64,000 bases of DNA from Didymodactylos carnosus (lineage: Eukaryota; Rotifera; Eurotatoria; Philodinida; Philodinidae). Positions 57,602 through 64,000 of this stretch are shown one piece after another (position 1 is the stretch's first letter; the number at the start of each line of letters is the position of its first letter). Below the pieces are notes generated by a model. It was not told the origin of the DNA. It searched no databases and saw only the letters and a program-made list of their open reading frames with translations. The stretch is from the NCBI GenBank assembly GCA_905250885.1, contig CAJNOQ010000122.1:1-64000 (forward strand), written 5' to 3'. A program made the position numbers and the translations under genes.

Positions 57602-60600
57602 TTAATTTGAAAAAGTACACATGGGGGGATTTACAAAACCAAACACATTTAGTTCAATTAATAATGAAACAATGACAAATATTCCATAAACCGCTAGAAA
57701 AAATAGTCCTAAAAACTTGTCCAAATACCATTTTCGACCGTGAAAACTGATCACCTGAATATTAACAAAAAGTTTATGATAGCTTGATTACCCAATTTTC
57801 TGTTTTATAGCACAAACTCACCGTCACTGCAACAATACCGAGTAATATAACGGAATCATACTTAAGACCATTACTGTTTATATGCACGGGTTCACCACTT
57901 GTCAAAGTTTTGATGAACCACGGCAATGCTAAACCAATTAATAGATCAAATACATTACTCCCAAATGTATTTGATACGCCCATGTCTACCAGTCCTATAG
58001 TATAAATGACACTGAAAAATATAGTGTATTTTATTTAAATAATTTTTTACCTTGACGTACGACGAATACACTAGATAATGCATCCGGAATACTACTTCCA
58101 GCTGCTAAAAACGTAATTCCCATCACACTATCAGGAATACTGAACGTATAACCAATAACTGTTACCTAGAATAATTAAAATAAATTAAAGTTTGATAAAA
58201 TTTCTTCACTGAACTTCGTTCTAACCATCCAAACCATAGCGTAAGATAATATAGCTAACCAGACGATAGCCATGGAAAATGTTATCGGAAACAATTTGCT
58301 CCATCTGTAAAAAGGAGAGAAAAGAAAAATTATCTTTATATTTATTTATTTATTTTATCTACCTTGGATTTCTACAATCTGGAATGGTAAAATGAAATAT
58401 TACTTTAATGGGTAGCAGTCCTAACCATTTGCAAAAATTCATCGGCTCATATTTCCAATTTGGTACATCTTTCCAACTTTGATAATTTTCATCACCCGTC
58501 AACAAACTGAAAGTATATCAACAATAAATAAGAACATCAAAAATATCTTTCACTCACCTTGGTGTTCTTCCTTGATAAAATGAAAATCGTCTTTCGGTTG
58601 CCGGTTTCTGTGGTCTACTTTCACCTTGACCTTGTCGTAATCTCATCTAAATGAACTATAAATAGTTTAGTTTATTTAAAATTGCTTCTCTAAGAAGATG
58701 AAGGTACTTCTGTAATAACAAAACGTGTTGCCATTCTAAAACGTGTTTTTGGTCGGAAATGATGTGTCATCATTATTTTCAATACGGCTGTTTCGAAATC
58801 AATATCAAAACGTGACATGGCAATTAGATCATCGATTGGTACTGAATGTTGTTGTTGCATATTATCATCAAAATTTATATCATTATCAAAAGGTTCTGTT
58901 TCAAATAGAAATCAATAGTGATCATAATAAATAGTCAAAATTCTCACTTACTATAGGTATTCTCTAATCCATATGTTTTTTGAGTTTGTGCATAAGTCAT
59001 TATTGGTTCAGTTAACATACCAGCATCAGATTTGAATAAGGACCAACGATGAATTATCAAATGTTGCAGACGTTGGTTATTACTGCGAAATCAAATATGA
59101 CTATTATTACAGTAAAATGAATATGATAATTAAACTTACCACATAATAATAATGTACACAACATACATTATTAATAGAATTGCTGATTCGATTGTCGTTA
59201 CTCTCCCATCAGATAAACACTTGAAAAACGTGTTTAGATATTAATATAATTCAAAAACTAGTTTGAATAATTTTATACATACAATAACTAATATTATTAT
59301 TGATAATGCATAATATATGGAATCTCGACATAATGGCCACCATGTCAATTTAACTGCCTACAAAAGATATAAATCTCACATCTTTCATGACTATTGGAAG
59401 AAGTTAGCAGTTCGAACCCCAGTCACAAAAAGCCCACAAATTCCAATCACACAGACAATATTAAATACGGCTGAACCCACAATCGTTCCAACTCCAACAT
59501 CGCCTTTTGCAACAAAGATGCCTTTAAAAAAATGAGAATTAATTGATTTGATCAAATGAACAATAGTTGCATGTGTGTGTGTATGTTAACAATACCTATA
59601 AGAGCAATAAAAAGTTCGGGCGACGATGAACCGCCCGCCATAAACGTTGCGCCAGCAATATCTTCATCTAAGCCTAACTTCTACAACACCAAACAAAATC
59701 CAATCGTTGTTAAAATATAAGATAGCACTATAATGATAGAAAAGTTTCTCTATCTCTTAATTAAAGTTATGCAGATCAAATACGAACACCATTTTTTCAT
59801 TTGATACACTGTGATCATGCACATACCAGCTAGATGCATTTTGACTATTAAAAATTTGTCAATATTTTTAAAATGAACCATGGTGTACTTACTGCACATA
59901 ATTTATCTAATGCAGCAATAAAATAATCATTTACAACAATTGCTGTGGCAATAAATGTATAAAATGCTGCTAATAAATGAAACACGACAGCACCATGTTG
60001 TCGTTGTGATTGTGTAAAAAAATCATTTGGAAATTCGTTGATCGCTAATAAATAAAGACTATACTTAAAAATTGACTGTAAAAAAAATATATGAAATGAA
60101 GATAAATGTGCGTGATTGATAAATTTTTATTCTTTTTATCATTAAATTCTCAATTGTTCGTGTTTACCTGGTTCTGTGCAGTTTTTTAATACCGTGGGTG
60201 TTGTAGTTAATGTACCATATTCTTCTAAAAATCGGAAGAGTACACATGATCAATCACTTAATTAGTAGACTATCAATCACATTTTAGTAAAAAAAAATCG
60301 CATGATAAGATCATACATTTTAATGTCTTTCTAAAAAGTACCATCTATTTTTCTACTTAATCATTTTCTCTCTCTTTAATGTCTATCAGTTGTGAATTTT
60401 AAATATATATGTCATTTAACTTGTCTGTCAAATTATATTTGAACAACACATGAATAATTAGCATGAAAATCACAAATCTCAAAGGATTTATTTATATGGA
60501 CATAAAAACAATAATGTCAAAGAATTATTATTATTATTAGAAAATAAGGTTTTTAGAAACTTATGGGTAAAAAAAAGTACAAATATCACACGAAAAGAAA

Positions 60601-60964
60601 GCGAGAGAGAGAGAGAGAGAAATGTATTTCTAGGCGGATGACAATGACAAATAACGGATTTTTTCAAAAATAAATATTTGATTTTCTGAACCGTAAATTC
60701 AAAAAAAAAGTAAGTTAGCTCGATCTTGTTTATATTAAGCGATAAAAAAATGTTTTCTATTATGTTAAACGATGAAAAATTTTATTCGTACTTACTATTT
60801 TGTCGTTTATTAGGCAACAATAATAATTGATTTTTTTTATAAGTTGGTTGAATGGTAGTTGAAATTAATTTTGCTAATATAATTGTTACTAAAAGTCTTA
60901 GAATAAATTTCAAATTATATTGTCTCACTAATCCACGACTGTTTAACATTAATAAATACAACAT
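57602..60964 (-). CDS. K+-dependent Na+/Ca2+ exchanger (SLC24/NCKX family)
   Basis: Plasma-membrane antiporter moving Na+ in against Ca2+ and K+. A dozen or more short exons on the minus strand run from ATG 60964 to TAA 57604-57602. Boundaries resolved include 60796-60964, 60168-60224, 59893-60044 and 59596-59680. The N-terminus ([19 protein letters not shown]) is a signal-anchor helix. [34 protein letters not shown] and [19 protein letters not shown] lead into alpha-1 (GGSSSPELF), continuing [19 protein letters not shown] and [13 protein letters not shown] cytosolic loop rich in charged residues follows ([14 protein letters not shown]). Alpha-2 has [20 protein letters not shown] and [21 protein letters not shown], keeping the acidic ion-binding residues of both repeats. 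The last exon encodes a final helix ([20 protein letters not shown]). The alpha-1 motif GGSSSPE differs mildly from the common AGSSAPE. It is closest to SLC24A2-A4 by recall; the paralogue is not assigned. Confidence 0.9.
60603..60620 (+). repeat. (GA)n microsatellite
   Basis: Nine GA units inside the first intron of the exchanger gene. Confidence 0.85.
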
Positions 60965-62400
60965 GATCAGGCAATTCTATGTCGATTTGTTTGAAAAATT
61001 TTTCTTTTTTACTTTGATTTCTTTTTTTCTGTTCTCGTGTTTGAATGTTGACCACAAAAAGAAAAACTCCTAATGGAAACACAATACTAAATTATCATCC
61101 TTTTGTAATCATTGTTCATCCGAAAAAAAAAAAAAGGAATAAAAACAAAAAGAAAAAAAAAAAATCACGGTTCATTACAATTAATTACAAATAGATAGAT
61201 AGAAGAAATAGAAAGAGGAATGTTCTGAAAATAATATGGCGATTGAACAAATCCTTGACACAAAAAAACAAAAATGTCTGTGGGGATGATTGGTTGGAAG
61301 AAAAAAGCCTACGTTCAATTTTTTGTTTTTTTTTTAAATGTTTATAAATCGGAAAAATAGACATTAGTTTTCTTTTATGACAATTTTTTTTTCTTATTCT
61401 CTTCTATATACGCTTATAAATATATCATGATTAAACAGATCAAATCGTATAGTATAGTCATTTTTTTCTTCTTTGATTTATAGAGTAGAATACTCTAAAA
61501 TTATATCTGCATATAAACATGAGATATATAGCTATATATTATATATCTCTGTAGAAAGAGGAAAAGATGGTATACGATTTGAACGCGAAAAGAAAAAAGG
61601 AAAGGGAAAATAGAAATTATATGCTTCAGAAACGCATTTTTTCTCAGTCTTTTCCTCCGATAAATGACAAACATTTTCAAATACTCTCAAGTACTTTCAT
61701 GTTATTAAGCTCCTACATATGCAAGGAGTAAATATGATCTTTCAAACAGCATACTTATATTTTGTGCACATTTAAAATTTGGTTTAATACATTGTTCGTG
61801 CAAAAAAAATTGAACAAGTCTATATATATATATATATAGGTTATATATATATAGGTTCTAATATGAAGTCTTTAAAATTTTATCTATTTGAGTGTTTAAA
61901 CATCTTTTTATTGTTCAGCGATTGTCCTTTGTCTGTCATGAATCTATATTAAAGCTAAGTAGAGATATTGTTTAGCAAAAAACCTAATCGAATGTCGAAA
62001 ATATAATCCTAATCTACTTTCATAACTCTCTTGATCTATGCTGCTCCTTGATCTATGTTACTCTTTATTATTTTCCCAATAAAAGTAGATTATAAAAACT
62101 GAGTATAGTAATTAGTATTTAGTATTAGTAGTAGTACTGAGTATAGTAAACTCAAATCAACACAGCTTTTAGAAATATGCTCATCCGAAATACCATTTGA
62201 CAAACATGTAATATATACAGAAGATTTTATTCAATTTCTTATAACCGGTGACGAAATCGTTTTGTAATATACATGTGTTACTATGACTTTCTAAATATTA
62301 TTGCTGTGTTTAGTAAAACTTTAGTTATAGGATTAAGACACATTTCAGTTTTAATATTAGTTTAATAGTTCTTTTTTTAAAGGTTTCTAATTGATATAAA
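60965..62400. other. Intergenic, very A+T-rich
   Basis: Poly-A runs (61120-61170), TATA runs (61822-61852) and ATTAGTATTTAGTATTAGTAGTAG-like simple sequence near 62110-62140. The exchanger promoter is expected on the left. No gene is supported. Confidence 0.5.
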
Positions 62401-63509
62401 ATGTTTGAATCAAATAAGATGTTAACACAGTGGGGAAGAGAACAAGATGAAGATGATCCATACGAGACTAAACTGATAAGAATGACAAATCAATTATCAT
62501 ATAAACGGGTTAAACAACTTGATACGGATAGATATGAATTGTACGGCGTCTCAAAAACCATACAAATACAACTGGCACTGTTAATTAATAATTTAATTGA
62601 ATATGCAAATGAATTAACATATTTCTCCTTCAACCATCGATGTAACCGGTTAAGATTTTTGTCGACCGGTAACTGATTTAAAAGGTTTGGACCGGACTGG
62701 ATCGGTCAAGTACGACCGGCTGCCGGTCAACCGGCCGGTTTACGTCTTTTTCGTCGACCGGACCGGTGTAGACCGGTTTAAACCAGCCAGTCACCGGTTA
62801 CCTTTCTGCCTTCAACGCATTTCAAACAAGTTCACTCAAACTTGTGCAAATAAATACATAAATACGATTTCAACAGTTTTGTGTGTCACGTGCATGAGTA
62901 TTCTATTACAATTTGGATACAGAATTTGATGAGTATGTGAGAAAAATGCGTAATTTATGTTGAATAACACAAAGAACATTTTTGGATTTGAGAGCAGCAC
63001 GCATCCAATTTTCAAAAGCAGTTATGTTGAATTTACCGATCACACGTCGTTCACTTAACATATTGAAATGTAATATTGAAAGAATAAGCGCTTTAAACAA
63101 CAAATCAGAGCATCATTTAGCATTCGATTTATTAGTGGCAGATTTTGAACTATTAATATGTGAATTGGATAATGAAGTTCGTTTTAATGATGCTATGATA
63201 CTACAGATATTTATCAAGCTCCCTTTAAGTTGTTCCAATTTACATTCAGATGGCTCTATCTGGCTGCTGAATTTACTGTCTATCGTGCCAGTGATCAAGT
63301 CGTCGATTAGAAAGCGTGGTAGAGCACAAAGACATCCAAAATAGATTATTGTAGATCAACAAGAAAATATGCCTCAAAATCATCATCACTCCAATAAATT
63401 TATAAATTCATTGAAGGATGCTGTATCTGCCTCTCAAAATACATCTGCATATCGTCAGTCGACAAATGTCGTTGTCAGACCAGCAACAGGTCGTATATCA
63501 CATTCATAA
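62401..63509 (+). pseudogene. Unidentified host-like gene, interrupted
   Basis: An ATG at 62401 opens a frame with good protein-like composition (MFESNKMLTQWGREQDEDD, then SYKRVKQLDTDRYELYG and LINNLIEYANELTYF). It is interrupted at about 62642 by the ACCGG-rich insertion. Beyond it, one continuous frame from about 62925 to 63509 reads FDEYVRKMRNLC, FLDLRAARIQFSKAVML, NILKCNIERISALNNK, HHLAFDLLVADFELLICELD and a C-terminus VVVRPATGRISHS; it is broken by two in-frame stops. The segments are mostly amphipathic helix. I do not recognise the family. The insertion and stops make a pseudogene the simplest reading; additional short introns could hide one of the stops. Confidence 0.5.
62642..62801. 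mobile_element. ACCGG-rich MITE-like insertion
   Basis: About 160 bp bounded by GTAACCGGT and ACCGGTTAC and packed with ACCGG/CCGGT words in both orientations: GTCGACCGGT, GACCGGCTGCCGG, CAACCGGCCGGTT and GTAGACCGGTTT. It is much richer in G+C than its surroundings and strongly self-complementary. No target duplication was found. Confidence 0.65.
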
Positions 63510-64000
63510 TAGTAGCGTGATCTCTAGACAAAACTTTATCACTCAAAACAATACCGGCGAAACAAAATCAAAAATTTTATGTGTCATCGAATTTGGATAC
63601 AAGGAATGACTAACTATTCATCACAAATGAGAAAAAATTAAAAATTAAAATCGTTAGCTACCTTTCAAAGATAAGACATAAATTATATTGATTCATTATC
63701 TACTACTGATACATTCTGACACAAATATTTCGCAGATGAAAAATATCTCGACTAAAATAACAACTTGAAGTTATTATTAAAGGTAAAATATTGCAAGATA
63801 GATGACTTACGCATCAACCTACGAGTGATACACTTTCATTACTTTTTCGCCATCAATGATCTGCATATTCTTCTTTCGATTCTTTGCAAACGAGACATTT
63901 AGAATTAGGCAAAGACAATGATGTGTCCAATCCTCCCAAATAATTCAACAGTCGTCTGAGAATTATATTACAATGACAATAAGTAAAAGTCTAACGATAT
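63510..64000. other. Right edge of the window, no recognised gene
   Basis: A+T-rich sequence without a supported reading frame; nothing further can be said. Confidence 0.4.

Overview
The window is eukaryotic nuclear DNA from a small invertebrate animal. It is strongly A+T-rich, the genes are split by many very short GT-AG introns (several of 44-60 bp), and the products are typical animal proteins. Compact gene clusters separated by stretches full of small non-autonomous DNA transposons resemble bdelloid rotifer genomes; that assignment is an inference and no marker gene here proves it.

Layout, left to right. A decayed hAT transposase fragment (237-661, minus) is followed by a GPI-specific phospholipase D gene (2031-4453, plus). 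After a gene-poor stretch with small repeats comes a long NEK1-like kinase gene (9874-15167, minus) that carries a hAT-type miniature element in one intron. Then follow SPCS1, a signal peptidase complex subunit (16688-17389, plus), a BACURD/KCTD10-type BTB adaptor (20505-21690, minus) and PTRH2 peptidyl-tRNA hydrolase (23153-24196, minus).

From 24.2 to 38.4 kb I find no intact host gene. The stretch holds a near-identical 215-bp inverted pair, a TTAA-flanked piggyBac-like miniature element, a CG-dense element with inverted ends, a PIF/Harbinger transposase fragment, two large fold-back palindromes and a duplicated 130-bp repeat.

The right half holds a one-RRM glycine/asparagine/glutamine-rich RNA-binding protein (38444-39983, minus), a ZDHHC6-like palmitoyltransferase that stops before the family's usual C-terminal part (42370-43276, minus), SNIP1 with an FHA domain (44837-45706, plus), isovaleryl-CoA dehydrogenase (46892-56651, plus), and a K+-dependent Na+/Ca2+ exchanger (57602-60964, minus). 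A sigma-class glutathione-S-transferase-like gene with long disordered tails (49404-50528, plus) lies inside a 6.15-kb intron of the dehydrogenase gene, with a decayed LINE downstream in the same intron. A broken unidentified host-like gene interrupted by an ACCGG-rich insertion lies near the right end.

The genes do not form a pathway; they are housekeeping and signalling genes that happen to be neighbours. I saw no convincing new biological system. The most notable structures are the nested GST-like gene, the truncated ZDHHC6-like gene and the dense, well-delimited set of miniature and fold-back elements, several with clear target-site duplications. No retrovirus-like, Polinton-like, CRISPR, rRNA or tRNA feature was recognised.
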